Assembly: GCF_021083185.1 (NCBI RefSeq)
Contig: NZ_JAIGQB010000001.1
Location: 619,382-683,381, forward strand
From: Nocardioides furvisabuli
GTDB lineage: Bacteria > Actinomycetota > Actinomycetes > Propionibacteriales > Nocardioidaceae
Direction of reading: 5' to 3'
Length of the DNA stretch: 64,000 nt
Of this stretch, positions 43,401 through 56,997 are shown piece after piece (the stretch's first letter is position 1; every line of letters begins with the position of its first letter). The notes under the pieces are model-generated. The model saw only the letters and a program-made list of their open reading frames with translations, did not search any database and had not been told where the DNA came from. A program made the translations under genes and the position numbers.

Positions 43401-46200
43401 CGACGGCGACGGCACCTTCACCGCGACCGCCACGCTGCCGGCCGGCAGCTACGCCACCAAGGTGGCGCACGGACTGTCGTGGACGGAGAACTACGGCGCG
43501 GACGGCGTGCGCGACGGGGCCGACATCCCGTTCGAGGTCCCGTCGGGAGGCGTCGAGGTGGTCTTCACTTACGACGTGAGCACGCACCGCCTGCAGGTCT
43601 CGACCCGCAGTGCGGGGGTGGCTCCCGACCTCGGCCAGGCGCGGGCGCAGTGGCTGCGCCGCGACCTCGTCGCCTGGGACGTCGCCGACACGAGCGGTCG
43701 CCACCGGCTCCACTGGTCGCAGGACGGCGACCTCGCGGTCGATGCCGAGGCCGTCACCGGTGGGTCGAGCGTGCCGCTCACCCATGACCCCGCCGGGCTG
43801 CCCGCCGACGTGCTCGCCGACTTCCCGCACCTCGCCGGCCACGAGGCGTTCCGCCTCGACCGGGCGGCTGTGCGCCGGGTCCCGGAGATCCTCACCGGGC
43901 AGCTCGCCGTGGCGGCGTACGACTCCTCCGGGGCGCTGCGTGACGCCACCGGCGTGCAGGTGCCGGGCGTCCTCGACGACGTGTACGCCGACGCCGCCAA
44001 GGCCGACCTCGGCCCCACCTGGCGCGGCAACCGGCCGACCTTGTCGCTGTGGGCCCCGACCGCGCAGGACGTCGCCGCGGTGGTCGCCGGCAGACGCGTC
44101 GCGATGAAGCGGCAGCGTGACGGCACCTGGACCGTCAGCGGTCCGGCGTCGTGGCGCGGCGCCACCTACGTCTTCGACGTGAAGGTGTGGTCACCCGCCG
44201 CCGGCGAGGTCGTCACCAACCGCGTGACCGACCCCTACTCGGTGGCGCTGACCACCAACTCCGAGCAGTCCCTCCTCGTCGACCTGGCCGACCCGGCCCT
44301 GGCCCCGGCCGGCTGGTCGCGGACCACGGCGCCGGCCATCGCGCAGCCCGAGGACCGCAACGTCTACGAGCTGCACGTGCGCGACTTCTCCATCGGAGAC
44401 GAGACGGTCCCGGCCGCCGAGCGTGGCACCTACCTGGCCTTCACCCGTGACGACTCCGCCGGCATGCAGCACCTGCGCCGACTCGCCGATGCCGGGCTCA
44501 ACACCGTGCACCTGCTGCCGGTCTTCGACATCGCCACCGTCGAGGAGCGACGATCGGCCCAGCGGGTCCCCGACTGCGACCTGCCGTCGCTGCCCCGTGA
44601 CTCCGAGCAGCAGCAGGAGTGCGTCGAGGCGGTGCGTCCCGGCGACGGCTTCAACTGGGGCTACGACCCGCTGCACTACACCGCGCCCGAGGGGTCGTAC
44701 GCCACCGATCCGGAGGGCACCCGCCGCACCGTCGAGTTCCGCCGGATGGTCCAGGGCCTCAACGGCGCCGGGCTCCAGGTCGTGATGGACGTGGTCTACA
44801 ACCACACCGCTGCCAGCGGCCAGGACCCGAAGTCGGTGCTCGACCGGATCGTGCCGGGCTACTACCACCGCCTCGACGCCAAGGGCGCGGTCGAGACCTC
44901 CACCTGCTGCTCCAACACCGCGACCGAGCACCGCATGATGGAGAAGCTGATGATCGACTCGGTGCTCACGTGGGCACGCGACTACAAGGTCAACGGCTTC
45001 CGCTTCGACCTGATGGGCCACCACTCGCTCGACAACATGACCCGCCTGCGCGACGCGCTCGACAGGCTCACGGTGAAGCGCGACGGCGTCGACGGCACGG
45101 CGATCTACCTCTACGGCGAGGGCTGGAACTTCGGCGAGGTCGCCGACGACGCCCGCTTCACCCAGGCCAGCCAGCGCAACCTCGCCGGCACCGGCATCGG
45201 GTCCTTCAGCGACCGGCTGCGCGACGCCGTGCGTGGGGGAGGGCCCTTCGACGAGGACCCGCGCGTGCAGGGCTTCGGCTCCGGCCTGTTCACCGACCCC
45301 AACGGCGCCGAGGTCAACGGCACCGCCGAGGAGCAGCGCGAGGAGCTGCTGCACCAGCAGGACCTCGTGAAGCTCGGGCTCGCCGGCAACCTGGCCGACT
45401 TCCGCTTCCGGTCCTCGACCGGCGAGGAGGTGGTGGGCTCCGAGGTCGACTACAACGGCCAACCCGCCGGCTACGCCGCCGACCCTTCGGAGACCGTCAC
45501 CTACGTCGACGCCCACGACAACGAGACCCTCTACGACTCGCTGGCCTTCAAGCTGCCCACCGCCACGGCAATGGCCGACCGGGTGCGGATGAACACCGTC
45601 TCCCTCTCGACGGTCGCCCTCTCGCAGGGCGTGGTCTTCTGGCACGCCGGCACCGACCTGCTGCGCTCCAAGAGCCTGGACCGCAACTCCTACGACTCCG
45701 GCGACTGGTTCAACCGGGTCGACTGGCAGCGGCGCGACAACGCCTTCGGCTCCGGGCTGCCGCTGCGCGCCGACAACGAGGACAAGTGGGACTTCATGCG
45801 CCCGCTGCTCGCCGACCTCGCGCTCGACCCGGGGAGCGCGGCGATGGACGAGGCCCACGCCCGCGCCCAGGACCTGCTGCGGATCAGGATGTCGTCACGG
45901 CTCTTCCGCCTCGGCAGCCTGGAGGCGGTGCAGGCGAAGGTGTCCTTCCTCGACGCCGAGCCGGGGGTGGTCGCGATGCTCGTCGACGACACCGCCGGCA
46001 CCGACGCCGACCCGGATCGCGACGGCGTGCTGGTCGTCATCAACGCCTCCCCGCAGGCCGCCACCGTCACCGGGACCGGTGCGGGCTGGACGCTGCACGA
46101 CGTGCAGGCCGACGGCGGCGACGCGGTGGTGAGGGGCAGCACGGTCGCCGCGGACGCTGTCACCGTCCCGGCTCGGACGACTGCGGTGTTCGAGCGCTGA
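40492..46200 (+). CDS. Secreted bifunctional alpha-amylase / pullulanase (amylopullulanase)
   Basis: 1902 residues. A signal peptide (to about residue 35) leads into an X25 starch-binding-like module (~42-143, GSLQDELGC), a first GH13 domain (~155-620) with catalytic D422 (GFRIDTA), E456 (FGEVYD) and D526 (GNHD), and an all-beta region. Two more X25 modules follow (~839-940 and ~940-1040), then pullulanase N-terminal/CBM48 domains and a second GH13 domain of type-I pullulanase kind (~1285-1730; [10 protein letters not shown]1506 in GFRFDLMG, E1543 in YGEGWNF, D1676 in DAHDNET), with a C-terminal beta domain. It should hydrolyse both alpha-1,4 and alpha-1,6 bonds outside the cell. GTG start after GGGAG. 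A TGCAAG-type operator lies upstream. Confidence 0.93.
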   Translation: MRSPLPRPSARAGIALAGLATAVTSLVVLPPSASAEHRDTAPTTVTLVGSLQDELGCAADWSPACVESGLTRSGDGSWVLEAEVPAGAYAWKVAINGTWEENYGAGGEAGGADLPLVLEHPARLRFSYDDASHRVAVEPAERPAAAPTKADRELAGTSLRGPLTRENFYFVMADRFANGDPTNDAGGLSGDRMATGLDATDKGFFHGGDIQGLSDRLDYVEGLGTTAIWLTPSFENRPVQGTGADASAGYHGYWVTDFTRIDPHFGTNAELEAFIDEAHGRGIKVFFDIITNHTADVIDYEEKQYGYVGKDAEPYRDAAGNVFDDRDFAGTEDFPELDAATSFPYTPTFRSEADRTVKVPAWLNDPTNYHNRGDSTFAGESSTYGDFVGLDDLFTEQPDVVDGMTDIYRAWVDLGIDGFRIDTAKHVNMEFWQEFAPAIREHAASVGNDDFFAFGEVYDANPAYLSQFSTTGRLDATLDFGFQDVGLGFAKGGATTRLRDFYAADDFYTDADSNAYASPTFLGNHDMGRIGTFLQGGDAVLERDRLAHSLMYLTRGQPVVYYGDEQGFVGDGGDKDAREDMFASEVASYNDNDLIGTDATTAEANYDTSHPLYTTIRDLARLRRTYPALADGAQLHRYASSGAGVYAFSRIDVEERREFVVALNNSTTAKTVTVGTEMARSGFKQVWPATKASLRTDAEGRTTITVPPLAATVWRASSTLPRRKDAPAIHLEKPSAGGIVGGRAPITVGVPDGGFNQVTLAWRPVGAADWTRLGTDDNAPYRVFHDVTAMPEGTLLEYRAVLRDSSGNLSVASSWASVGEPEAEATPGGGGDGGPVTQPAAVSVPGSHNSEMGCPGDWQPDCAEAQMALDADDQVWKRTVALPADDFAYKAAINGTWDENYGAGGVRGGADIPLALDAPRDVTFYYDHRSHWVTSDAQGPIITLAGSMQSELGCPGDWAPDCMRGWLQDPDGDGTFTATATLPAGSYATKVAHGLSWTENYGADGVRDGADIPFEVPSGGVEVVFTYDVSTHRLQVSTRSAGVAPDLGQARAQWLRRDLVAWDVADTSGRHRLHWSQDGDLAVDAEAVTGGSSVPLTHDPAGLPADVLADFPHLAGHEAFRLDRAAVRRVPEILTGQLAVAAYDSSGALRDATGVQVPGVLDDVYADAAKADLGPTWRGNRPTLSLWAPTAQDVAAVVAGRRVAMKRQRDGTWTVSGPASWRGATYVFDVKVWSPAAGEVVTNRVTDPYSVALTTNSEQSLLVDLADPALAPAGWSRTTAPAIAQPEDRNVYELHVRDFSIGDETVPAAERGTYLAFTRDDSAGMQHLRRLADAGLNTVHLLPVFDIATVEERRSAQRVPDCDLPSLPRDSEQQQECVEAVRPGDGFNWGYDPLHYTAPEGSYATDPEGTRRTVEFRRMVQGLNGAGLQVVMDVVYNHTAASGQDPKSVLDRIVPGYYHRLDAKGAVETSTCCSNTATEHRMMEKLMIDSVLTWARDYKVNGFRFDLMGHHSLDNMTRLRDALDRLTVKRDGVDGTAIYLYGEGWNFGEVADDARFTQASQRNLAGTGIGSFSDRLRDAVRGGGPFDEDPRVQGFGSGLFTDPNGAEVNGTAEEQREELLHQQDLVKLGLAGNLADFRFRSSTGEEVVGSEVDYNGQPAGYAADPSETVTYVDAHDNETLYDSLAFKLPTATAMADRVRMNTVSLSTVALSQGVVFWHAGTDLLRSKSLDRNSYDSGDWFNRVDWQRRDNAFGSGLPLRADNEDKWDFMRPLLADLALDPGSAAMDEAHARAQDLLRIRMSSRLFRLGSLEAVQAKVSFLDAEPGVVAMLVDDTAGTDADPDRDGVLVVINASPQAATVTGTGAGWTLHDVQADGGDAVVRGSTVAADAVTVPARTTAVFER

Positions 46201-47323
46201 ACCTCCGGCCCGGGAGGACGACCGCCAGCACGGCGGCGAGCGAGGTGGCGGCCATGACCGAGAGGGCCACGGGGAAGGAGAAGGACGCAGCCAGCGCGCC
46301 CGCGACCACCGCGCCCGACGCCGTACCCGCGTCGAAGCCGATGTTCCAGCACGCGCTGGCGGCGGGGATGCGGCTCGGGCCCGCGGCCGCGAACGCCGCC
46401 ACGAGGGTGAGGTTCTGGAGCGCGCCGTAGGAGACGCCCAGGACGGTCGCCGCCATGACGAGCGTGACGGGACTGCCCTGTGCCACCGCCCAGGCGCACG
46501 CCGCCATGGACGCCGCCGCCAGGAGCAGCAGCGGCGCGATGAACGGCCGTACGCCGTGCCGGTCGGCCAGCGCCCCGACGAGCCAGCGCGCCAGCGCGGC
46601 GGTCAGGCCCATCCCCAGCAGCAGGGCCATCGCGCTCGTCGGACCCGCGAGCAGGGGAGCGAAGGTGAGCAGGCTGCCGCCGGCCATGGTGACGGCGAAG
46701 AGGACGAGCGTGGGAGCCAGGACAGCGAGGAGCAGCCGACGGTCCGGGCGGCTGGTCGGCGCGGCCGTGGCAGGTCGGTCGTGCCCGAGGCCACGGAGAA
46801 CGGTGCCGAGGCCCCACGCCGCGGGGATCCCGACGACAGGCAGCGCAGCGATCCAGAAGACCCACGCGAAGCCGAGCGCATCGGCCAGGGGGACCGAGGC
46901 GGGGAGCAGCACGAGGGACGGGAGGGCGACCGCGAGGCCGTAGGCGCCGATCGCGGCACCACGCCGCGAGGGGTCGACGAGACGGGCGGCAGCGGCGGAG
47001 CCGGTGACGGTGAGGACCCCGAAGCCGATCCCGCGCAACGCCGAGAGGGCGAGCACCCACGGGAGGGCGTCGGAGAGCAGGTAGGCCGGCGCGGGCAGGC
47101 CGAGCAGCAGGAGTCCCGCGACGAGCACCCGCCGGGTGCCCCACGTGGCCAGGGCGCGCGGCACCGCCAGCTGGGCCAGGACGGTGGCGCCGAGGAGGAC
47201 GCCGTTGACGAGGCCGGCGCCCGCCTCGGTCGCCCCGCCGTGGATCGCCCACGACGGGCCGACCGCGAGGAGCGCGGCGTACCCGGCGAAGCCCGCGACC
47301 GAGAGGAGCCCCAGCTGGGGCAT
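46160..47323 (-). CDS. MFS transporter
   Basis: 387 residues with about twelve membrane segments. The inter-TM2/3 and TM4-like signatures are recognisable (LRGIGFGVLTVTGSAAAARLV; the second half repeats with ALADRHGVRPF). Length and Ala/Leu/Gly composition fit small drug- or metabolite-efflux MFS proteins. ATG 47323 starts close after the citrate synthase stop. It overlaps the amylopullulanase 3' end by 41 bp (convergent). Substrate unknown. Confidence 0.82.
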   Translation of the reverse strand: MPQLGLLSVAGFAGYAALLAVGPSWAIHGGATEAGAGLVNGVLLGATVLAQLAVPRALATWGTRRVLVAGLLLLGLPAPAYLLSDALPWVLALSALRGIGFGVLTVTGSAAAARLVDPSRRGAAIGAYGLAVALPSLVLLPASVPLADALGFAWVFWIAALPVVGIPAAWGLGTVLRGLGHDRPATAAPTSRPDRRLLLAVLAPTLVLFAVTMAGGSLLTFAPLLAGPTSAMALLLGMGLTAALARWLVGALADRHGVRPFIAPLLLLAAASMAACAWAVAQGSPVTLVMAATVLGVSYGALQNLTLVAAFAAAGPSRIPAASACWNIGFDAGTASGAVVAGALAASFSFPVALSVMAATSLAAVLAVVLPGRRFSARTPQSSEPGR

Positions 47324-47343
47324 CCCGGGCGCGCGCCAGACGC

Positions 47344-48648
<1,305 letters not shown>

Positions 48649-48743
48649 GTCGGCTCCTGTTCATACGTCTTTGTACGTCTTGGGTTGTCGCTCCGACCTA
48701 GCCGCGACCCTCGCGCGAGGTCGAACCGGTGTCCACGAGCAGG

Positions 48744-50069
48744 TCAGCGCCCGGCCACCCGGTCCGCCACCCGGGCGATCGCGCTGGTGCGCGCCAGGCC
48801 TGCGTCCTCGCGCCGGTCGGCGGCGCGGTAGAGGCGGTAGAGCGCGTGCACGCCGGCCCACCGCAAGGGTTCCGGCTCCCACCTCCGCACGCGGTGCCCG
48901 GTCCACGGCAACCGGGTGAGGTCGGTGTCGTGGCCGAGCACCAGGTCGCGCAGCGTGCGGCCGGCGAGGTTGGTGGCGGTGAGCCCCGAGCCGACGTAGC
49001 CGCCGGCGTGACCGAGACCCGTCGCGGGGTCGTAGGCCACGCTCGCGCTCCAGTCGCGGGGCACGCCGAGCACGCCGCACCAGGCGTGGTCGAGCCCGAC
49101 GCCGGCGAGCGAGGGGAAGAGCGAGGTCAGCGTCGAGCGCAACGACTCGACCGTCCAGTCCTGGGTGCGGCCCTCGACGTCGGTGCGCGAGCCGAAGCGG
49201 TAGGGGACTCCGCGCCCGCCCATCGCGATGCGGCCGTCGGCGGTGCGCTGGGCGTAGCAGTAGGCGTGGGCCTCGTCGCCGAGCAGCTCCTGGCCCGACC
49301 AGCCGATCTCCTGCCACTGGGAAGGCGTCAGCGCCTCGGTCACGACGATCGCGGAGTTCATCGGCAACCACTCGCGCCGGTGACCGGCGAGCCCGGCGGT
49401 GAAGCCCTCCAGGCAGCGCAGCACCACGGGTGCGCGGAGCGTGCCGTGCTCGGTGCGGACCGCGCCCGGCTCGACCGCGAGCGCGCGGGTCGCCTCGTGG
49501 ATGCGTACGCCGCGCTCGCGGACGGCGCGCGCGAGCCCGGCCACCAGCTTCGCGGGCTGCACGCGTGCGCAGTCGGGGTCGAAGCGACCCGCGACGGCGC
49601 CGGCGACGCGGACCCGCTCGGCCACCTGCGCGGCGGTGAGCTCGCCGCCGAGCCGCTGGCTCTGCGCCGTCGAGCGCGCGACGGTCAGCACGCCGCTGCG
49701 CACGATGTCGGCGTCGATCCCCTCGCGCGCGGCGACACCGATGACCTCGTCCACGGTCGATCGCACCGCCGCTCGCAGCCGCGTCACGCCGTCCTCGCCC
49801 GCCACGTCGGCGTACGCCCTGGCGCTGCCGGGCAGCTCGCTGGAGAGCCAGCCGCCGTTGCGACCCGAGGCCCCGAAGCCGGCGAACTCGGCCTCGACGA
49901 CGCGGACGTCGAGGGTCGGGTCGGCCTCGTGGAGGTAGTGGGCGGTCCACAGTCCGCTCAGGCCACCGCCGACGACGACCACGTCACAGGCGGCGTCACC
50001 GCGCAGCCGGTCGGTGGGCTCGGGCAGGCCCACCTGCTGCCACCAGAAGGAGACGCCGCCGTTGCGCAC
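48744..50069 (-). CDS. FAD-dependent DAO-family oxidoreductase (gamma-glutamylputrescine oxidase-like)
   Basis: 441 residues. D-amino-acid-oxidase fold: FAD site [17 protein letters not shown] with the acidic [20 protein letters not shown], a long substrate domain, and the second FAD contact at [18 protein letters not shown]. The ASGRNGGW motif is typical of PuuB-like amine and amino-acid oxidases. It starts with GTG and is divergent from rplM. Substrate not determinable from context. Confidence 0.85.
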   Translation of the reverse strand: MRNGGVSFWWQQVGLPEPTDRLRGDAACDVVVVGGGLSGLWTAHYLHEADPTLDVRVVEAEFAGFGASGRNGGWLSSELPGSARAYADVAGEDGVTRLRAAVRSTVDEVIGVAAREGIDADIVRSGVLTVARSTAQSQRLGGELTAAQVAERVRVAGAVAGRFDPDCARVQPAKLVAGLARAVRERGVRIHEATRALAVEPGAVRTEHGTLRAPVVLRCLEGFTAGLAGHRREWLPMNSAIVVTEALTPSQWQEIGWSGQELLGDEAHAYCYAQRTADGRIAMGGRGVPYRFGSRTDVEGRTQDWTVESLRSTLTSLFPSLAGVGLDHAWCGVLGVPRDWSASVAYDPATGLGHAGGYVGSGLTATNLAGRTLRDLVLGHDTDLTRLPWTGHRVRRWEPEPLRWAGVHALYRLYRAADRREDAGLARTSAIARVADRVAGR

Positions 50070-50105
50070 CGCGCCATCATGCCCGGACGGCCCGCGCCCG
50101 GCGTT

Positions 50106-50135
50106 TTGACCCTCTCGCGCGCAGCGCCGTACTCT
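50106..50135 (+). promoter_or_regulatory. Promoter of the rplM-rpsI operon
   Basis: TTGACC and TACTCT are separated by 18 bases, a good vegetative promoter. It would give a ~160-base leader before the rplM GTG. Confidence 0.55.
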
Positions 50136-50162
50136 TGCTGGTCGCGACTCCTGCCGCGTCCG

Positions 50163-50271
50163 CCCCCTCCGGGGGTGGGTGCAGATCCGACGTCATCCCC
50201 ACTGGTGTGGGGAGCGAACCGGGCCGTGTTCGTCAGAAGTCGTGGCTCCACATCCGTTCCCCGTCCGGGGA
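50163..50271 (+). ncRNA. Structured leader of the rplM-rpsI mRNA (candidate)
   Basis: Three perfect GC-rich stems are spaced along the leader: CCCCC-TCC-GGGGG (50163-50175), CCCCAC-TGGT-GTGGGG (50197-50212) and TCCCC-GTCC-GGGGA (50258-50271). Several bacteria control rplM-rpsI by a uL13-binding leader; whether this is such an element is inference. Confidence 0.4.
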
Positions 50272-50303
50272 GCGGGTCCAACGAACCAGAACGGGACATA
50301 GCC

Positions 50304-50747
50304 GTGCGCACGTACAGCCCCAAGCCCGCTGACATCCAGCGTGAGTGGCTCGTCATCGACGCCACCGACGTGGTCCTGGGCCGCCTCGCCGTCCAGACCG
50401 CCAACCTCCTCCGCGGCAAGCACAAGCCGACCTTCGCTCCTCACATGGACATGGGCGACTTCGTCATCATCGTCAACGCCTCCAAGGTGTCGCTGTCGGG
50501 GACCAAGAAGACCACCAAGATGGCCTACCGCCACTCCGGCTACCCGGGCGGCCTCTCGGCCACCCCCTTCGGTGAGCTCCTCGAGAAGGACGCCCGCAAG
50601 GCCATCGAGAACGCCGTGTGGGGCATGCTCCCCAAGAACAAGCTCGGTCGCCAGATGCTGAAGAAGCTCAAGGTCTACCCCGGCCCCGACCACCCGCACC
50701 TGGCCCAGCAGGCCACTCCCTTCGAGATCACGCAGATCTCCCAGTGA
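50304..50747 (+). CDS. rplM: 50S ribosomal protein uL13
   Basis: 147 residues. Early-assembly 23S rRNA-binding protein. Landmarks: [48 protein letters not shown], and the C-terminal [17 protein letters not shown] 50304 gives the normal [11 protein letters not shown] start. rpsI follows after 17 bases. Confidence 0.98.
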   Translation: MRTYSPKPADIQREWLVIDATDVVLGRLAVQTANLLRGKHKPTFAPHMDMGDFVIIVNASKVSLSGTKKTTKMAYRHSGYPGGLSATPFGELLEKDARKAIENAVWGMLPKNKLGRQMLKKLKVYPGPDHPHLAQQATPFEITQISQ

Positions 50748-50764
50748 CGACTGAGGACGCACAG

Positions 50765-51265
50765 ATGACTGAGAACACCACCGAGGTCGAGGAGACCTTC
50801 GAGACCGACTCCGAGGGCGTTGCCTACACGTCCGAGAGCGACGCGTCGGCCGACACCCCGGCCCGCCCGGCCACGATCGCCCCCGGCGCGGCCACCGGCC
50901 GTCGCAAGGAGGCTGTCGCCCGCGTCCGCATCGTCCCGGGCACCGGCGAGTGGACCATCAACGGCCGCTCGCTCGACAACTACTTCCCCAACAAGCTGCA
51001 CCAGCAGATCGCGAACGAGCCGTTCGTGGAGCTGCAGCTCGAGGGTCGCTTCGACGTGATCGCCCGCATCCACGGCGGCGGCAACGCCGGTCAGGCCGGC
51101 GCCCTGCGCCTCGGCGTGGCGCGCTCGCTCAACGCGATCGACATCGAGGCCAACCGCCCGGCGCTCAAGAAGGCCGGTCTGCTGACCCGTGACGCCCGCG
51201 TCGTGGAGCGCAAGAAGGCCGGCCTCAAGAAGGCCCGCAAGGCCTCGCAGTTCAGCAAGCGCTGA
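50765..51265 (+). CDS. rpsI: 30S ribosomal protein uS9 with acidic N-terminal extension
   Basis: 166 residues. The core from about residue 42 is canonical ([17 protein letters not shown]-type [19 protein letters not shown], and the [17 protein letters not shown] tail whose end reaches the P-site tRNA). The first ~38 residues are acidic and Ser/Thr-rich, an extension seen in actinobacteria and absent from E. coli. Co-transcribed with rplM. Confidence 0.97.
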   Translation: MTENTTEVEETFETDSEGVAYTSESDASADTPARPATIAPGAATGRRKEAVARVRIVPGTGEWTINGRSLDNYFPNKLHQQIANEPFVELQLEGRFDVIARIHGGGNAGQAGALRLGVARSLNAIDIEANRPALKKAGLLTRDARVVERKKAGLKKARKASQFSKR

Positions 51266-51284
51266 TCTCCCAGGGTCTCGTTCC

Positions 51285-52631
51285 TTGACGCGACTCTTCG
51301 GCACGGACGGGGTCCGGGGCCTGGCGAACGCCGATCTCACGGCGGAGCTGGCCCTGGACCTCTCCGTCTGTGCCGCACACGTCCTGGCCGACCGCGGCGA
51401 GTTCGAGGGGCACCGCCCCCTCGCCGTGGTGGGCCGGGACACGCGCATCTCCGGGCAGTTCCTCGAGGCCGCGGTCGTCGCCGGCCTCGCCTCGGCGGGC
51501 GTCGACGTGCTCCTGCTCGGCGTGCTGCCCACCCCTGGCGTGGCCTACATGACCGAGCGGCTCGGCGCCGACCTCGGCGTGATGCTCTCGGCCTCGCACA
51601 ACCCGATGCCCGACAACGGCATCAAGTTCCTCGCCCGCGGCGGCCACAAGCTCGACGACGCGATCGAGATCGCGATCGAGCGCCGCATGGGTGAGCCGTG
51701 GGAGCGCCCCACCGGCGGCCACGTCGGCCGGGTCACGGTCTACGACACCGCGGTCCAGGAGTACGCCGCCCACCTCGAGGGCACGATCACCCACCCGCTC
51801 GTCGGGCTGAAGGTCGTCCTCGACTGCGCCGAGGGCGCCGCGCACGCGGCCGGCCCTCGGGCGCTGGAGGACGCCGGCGCGACGGTCATCGCCATCCACG
51901 CAGACCCCGACGGCCTGAACATCAACGACGACTGCGGCTCGACCCACATGGGCTCGCTCCAGGCCGCGGTGCTCGAGCACGGCGCCCACGCCGGCTTCGC
52001 GCTCGACGGTGACGCTGATCGGTGCCTGGCCGTCGACGCCGAGGGCAACATCGTCGACGGCGACCAGATCCTCGCCATCCTCGCCCTCTCGCTGCGCGAC
52101 CAGGGCCGCCTGGCCAAGGACACCGTCGTCGCCACCGTGATGAGCAACCTCGGCTTCGTGCAGGCGCTGCGCGCCAACGACGTCGGCGTACGCCAGACGA
52201 AGGTCGGTGACCGCTACGTCCTCGAGGCGATGAAGGTCTCCGGCTACTCCCTCGGTGGGGAGCAGTCCGGGCACGTCATCCTCAGCGAACACGCCACCAC
52301 CGGTGACGGCATCCTCACCACGCTCCACGTGATGGAGCGGATGGCCACGACCGGTCGTTCGCTCGCCGACCTCGCGTCGGTGATGACCCGGTTGCCGCAG
52401 GTGCTGCTCAACGTCGGCGGCGTCGACAAGTCCCGTGCCGACGAGGACGCCGTCCTCGCCGCGGCAGTGGCCGAGGAGGAGGCGGTGCTGGGTGACCGGG
52501 GCCGGATCCTCCTGCGCCCCTCGGGCACCGAGCCGATCGTGCGCGTGATGGTCGAGGCGCCCACCCACGACGAGGCGCAGGGTGTCGCGAGCCGCCTCGC
52601 CGACGTGGTGAAGGCCCAGCTCGCGCTCTGA
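51285..52631 (+). CDS. glmM: Phosphoglucosamine mutase
   Basis: 448 residues. Converts glucosamine-6-phosphate to glucosamine-1-phosphate for UDP-GlcNAc and peptidoglycan. The phosphoserine loop is [14 protein letters not shown], the Mg-binding loop is LDGDADRC, the sugar-binding loop GGEQSGHV, and the phosphate-binding end [17 protein letters not shown] 51285 is the start that yields the conserved [11 protein letters not shown]; no ATG or GTG is close. It lies 19 bases after rpsI. GlmS, the preceding step, is encoded 2.2 kb away. Confidence 0.96.
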   Translation: MTRLFGTDGVRGLANADLTAELALDLSVCAAHVLADRGEFEGHRPLAVVGRDTRISGQFLEAAVVAGLASAGVDVLLLGVLPTPGVAYMTERLGADLGVMLSASHNPMPDNGIKFLARGGHKLDDAIEIAIERRMGEPWERPTGGHVGRVTVYDTAVQEYAAHLEGTITHPLVGLKVVLDCAEGAAHAAGPRALEDAGATVIAIHADPDGLNINDDCGSTHMGSLQAAVLEHGAHAGFALDGDADRCLAVDAEGNIVDGDQILAILALSLRDQGRLAKDTVVATVMSNLGFVQALRANDVGVRQTKVGDRYVLEAMKVSGYSLGGEQSGHVILSEHATTGDGILTTLHVMERMATTGRSLADLASVMTRLPQVLLNVGGVDKSRADEDAVLAAAVAEEEAVLGDRGRILLRPSGTEPIVRVMVEAPTHDEAQGVASRLADVVKAQLAL

Positions 52632-52678
52632 GCGACACCAGGGATGACCCGCGCACGGCGCGCGGCTACCGTCGCGGC

Positions 52679-53665
52679 GTGGCCGTCGACATCGAGCAGA
52701 TCAACCCGCGCAACGAGGCTGCGCTCCGCGCCTGGTGGCAGGTCGGGCACGACGCCACCGCCGGGCGTCCCGGCAAGCCGTGGCCCCTGTGGGAGCAGAG
52801 CCGGGTCGCGCTCCCGGCCGCCAACCCCGAGCGCGCGGTGACCCTGCTCGGCGCCATCGACGGCCGCGAGATGGTCGGCGCGGGGATGGCGATCCTGCCG
52901 ACGCGCGAGAACCGGCACCTGGCCGGAGCGGCGGTCTACGTCGACGCTGCGCGCCGACGACAGGGGATCGGCTCGGCGCTGCTCGCCGAGGCCGAGGTCG
53001 TCGCCGCTGGCCACGGACGTACGACGATGACCGGCGAGGCCTACCTGCCGCCGGACGGAACCGTGCCGGCGGAGGCGTTCGCAGCGGCGCACGGCTACGA
53101 CGTCGCGAGCCGCGAGTCGCTCAAGGAGCTGGCCCTCGACGACTACCGCGCGCTCCGTGCGACGGTGGCGGTCGACCCGGCCGGCTACCGGTTCGTCACC
53201 TTCGACACGGTCTGTCCCGACGAGCACGCGGAGTCGTTCGGCCGGCTGCTCGGCACCCTGCTGGCCGAGATCCCGCTGGGCGACCTCGACATCGCGGACT
53301 CTGAGTGGCCGCTCGATCGGCTCCGGGACGCCGAGCAGCGGCAGGTCGACATCGGTCGCCACGTGCTGACCGCGCTCGCGATCGCGCCTGACGGGGAGGT
53401 CGCCGGAGTCTCCGACGTCCGCGTCGACGACAGCGACCACCAGCACGCGCAGGTCGGCATCACCCTCGTGGACCGAGCCCACCGCGGCCGCCGGCTGGGG
53501 CTCGCGCTCAAGCTCGCCAGCCACGACCTGGCGCTGGCGTCGTACCCCACCCTGGTCACCGTCGACACCACCAACGCCGAGGTCAACACCCACATGAACG
53601 CCGTCAACGACGCACTCGGCTACCGCACGATCGAGAGGTTGCTGGAGCTGCAGAAGAGGCTGTGA
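52679..53665 (+). CDS. Tandem-GNAT acetyltransferase-like protein
   Basis: 328 residues containing two GNAT modules. The first (~1-155) has the acetyl-CoA loop VDAARRRQGIGSALLAEAE; the second (~160-328) has VDRAHRGRRLGLALKLA and ends in NEALGYR-type sequence (NDALGYRTIERLLELQ). Two-domain GNATs include MshD (mycothiol synthase), but the fit is not specific enough for that name. GTG start. Placed between glmM and the convergent coaA. Confidence 0.8.
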   Translation: MAVDIEQINPRNEAALRAWWQVGHDATAGRPGKPWPLWEQSRVALPAANPERAVTLLGAIDGREMVGAGMAILPTRENRHLAGAAVYVDAARRRQGIGSALLAEAEVVAAGHGRTTMTGEAYLPPDGTVPAEAFAAAHGYDVASRESLKELALDDYRALRATVAVDPAGYRFVTFDTVCPDEHAESFGRLLGTLLAEIPLGDLDIADSEWPLDRLRDAEQRQVDIGRHVLTALAIAPDGEVAGVSDVRVDDSDHQHAQVGITLVDRAHRGRRLGLALKLASHDLALASYPTLVTVDTTNAEVNTHMNAVNDALGYRTIERLLELQKRL

Positions 53666-53731
53666 GGCTCAGGGCGACCAGGGCCGAGGAAGGCCGGGCG
53701 CGACCTGACCCGCGGGGGAGCGGCGTACGCC

Positions 53732-54727
53732 TCAGAGCTTGCGCAGGCGGACGTAGCGCACCGAGTGGTCGGCGTCCTTGCGCAACACGAGGTTGGCGCG
53801 CGAGCGGGTGGGGGCGACGTTCTGCACGAGGTTGGGCTCGTTGATCGAGTCCCAGATGCGGGTGGCCTGGTCGACGGCCTCGTCGTGCGAGAGCGCGGCA
53901 TACTTGCGGAAGTAGGACGCCGGGTCGCGGAAGGCGGTCTCGCGCAGGCGCAGGAAGCGGTCGACGTACCACCGCTTGATGTCGGCGAGCCCGGCGTCGA
54001 CGTAGACGGAGAAGTCGAAGAAGTCGCTCACCGCCAGGCCGGTGCGGCCGTCCTCGCGCACCCGCGCGGGCTGGAGCACGTTGAGGCCCTCGACGATGAC
54101 GATGTCGGGGCGCTTGACCACCACGCGCTCGTCGGGCAGCACGTCGTAGACGAGGTGGGAGTAGATCGGGGCCTCGACCTCGTCGCGCCCGGACTTGATG
54201 TCGATGACGAACTTGAGCAGCGCGCGGCGGTCGTAGGACTCCGGGAAGCCCTTGCGGTGCAGCAGGCCGCGGCGCTCGAGCTCGGCGTTGGGGAGCAGGA
54301 AGCCGTCGGTGGTGACGAGCGCGACGTTGGGGTGCTCGGGCCAGTGCGCCAGCATCTGCTGCAGCACACGTGCGGTGGTGGACTTGCCGACGGCCACCGA
54401 GCCGGCGAGGCCGATCACGAACGGCGTACGCGGGGGGGTGACGCGGTGCAGGAACTCCTCCTGCTCGCGGTGGAGCCGGGAGTTGGCCGCGACGTAGAGG
54501 CTGAGCAGGCGTGAGAGCGGCAGGTAGACCTGCTCGATCTCGCGCAGGTCGAGCTGGTCGCCCAGGCCGCGCAGCCGGGTGACCTCGTCGGGGGTCAGGC
54601 TGGTCTCGGTCGTGCCGGCCAGCTGGGCCCACGCCGCTCGCTCGAGCTCGACGTAGGGGGAGACCTCGCCGGTGTGGTTGCCACCGTGGCCGGAGCCGCC
54701 GTGGTGCGGCTCCAAGACCTCGGACAT
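53732..54727 (-). CDS. coaA: Type I pantothenate kinase
   Basis: 331 residues. Phosphorylates pantothenate in the first committed step of CoA synthesis. P-loop GSVAVGKS (residues 109-116), TTDGFLLPN, the [10 protein letters not shown] segment and the pantothenate-binding [18 protein letters not shown] region are all family-typical. The N-terminal ~25 residues are His/Gly-rich ([13 protein letters not shown]), an unusual low-complexity extension that could bind metal. It is divergent from glmS with a 65-bp gap. Confidence 0.96.
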   Translation of the reverse strand: MSEVLEPHHGGSGHGGNHTGEVSPYVELERAAWAQLAGTTETSLTPDEVTRLRGLGDQLDLREIEQVYLPLSRLLSLYVAANSRLHREQEEFLHRVTPPRTPFVIGLAGSVAVGKSTTARVLQQMLAHWPEHPNVALVTTDGFLLPNAELERRGLLHRKGFPESYDRRALLKFVIDIKSGRDEVEAPIYSHLVYDVLPDERVVVKRPDIVIVEGLNVLQPARVREDGRTGLAVSDFFDFSVYVDAGLADIKRWYVDRFLRLRETAFRDPASYFRKYAALSHDEAVDQATRIWDSINEPNLVQNVAPTRSRANLVLRKDADHSVRYVRLRKL

Positions 54728-54792
54728 GGGTGCGATTGTGGCACCGCGGCGGCGCGCAGCCGTGCAGCGCCCTGCCGATAGACTCCCCGGCC

Positions 54793-56637
<1,845 letters not shown>

Positions 56638-56639
56638 AC

Positions 56640-56993
56640 GTGCCCGTCATCGGTGTGGGCATCGACGTGGTCGACATCGACCGCTTCGTGCAGTCCCTCG
56701 AGCGCACCCCCGCGCTGCGCGACCGGCTGTTCACCGCAGCTGAGGCCACGCGCCCGTCCGCGTCCCTGGCGGCACGGTTCGCGGCGAAGGAGGCGATGGC
56801 CAAGGCCCTCGGAGCGCCGGTCGGGATGGCCTGGCACGACGCGGAGATCGTCTCGGAGGACACCGGGCGGCCGCGCTTCGAGATCCGGGGCACCGTCGCG
56901 GCGCGCGCTGAGCGCCTCGGCGTCGCCCACGTCCACGTCTCGCTCTCGCACGACGCCGGCATCGCCTCGGCCGTCGTGGTGCTGGAGGGCTAG
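56640..56993 (+). CDS. acpS: Holo-[acyl-carrier-protein] synthase
   Basis: 117 residues. Transfers 4'-phosphopantetheine from CoA to acyl carrier protein. The Mg/CoA motif [10 protein letters not shown] and the [11 protein letters not shown] motif with the catalytic Lys/Glu are intact, as is [12 protein letters not shown] at the end. GTG start two bases after glmS. CoA supply by the neighbouring coaA gives pathway sense to the position. Confidence 0.96.
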   Translation: MPVIGVGIDVVDIDRFVQSLERTPALRDRLFTAAEATRPSASLAARFAAKEAMAKALGAPVGMAWHDAEIVSEDTGRPRFEIRGTVAARAERLGVAHVHVSLSHDAGIASAVVVLEG

Positions 56994-56997
56994 GGCC

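Noticed and set aside
40486..43842. 1118-codon minus-strand frame across the amylopullulanase
   Set aside because: Low-complexity Val/Gly/Arg translation mirroring the plus-strand codons; the enzyme motifs all lie on the plus strand.
44191..45858. 555-codon minus-strand frame in the pullulanase half
   Set aside because: Same antisense shadow pattern; no start signal and no recognisable domain.
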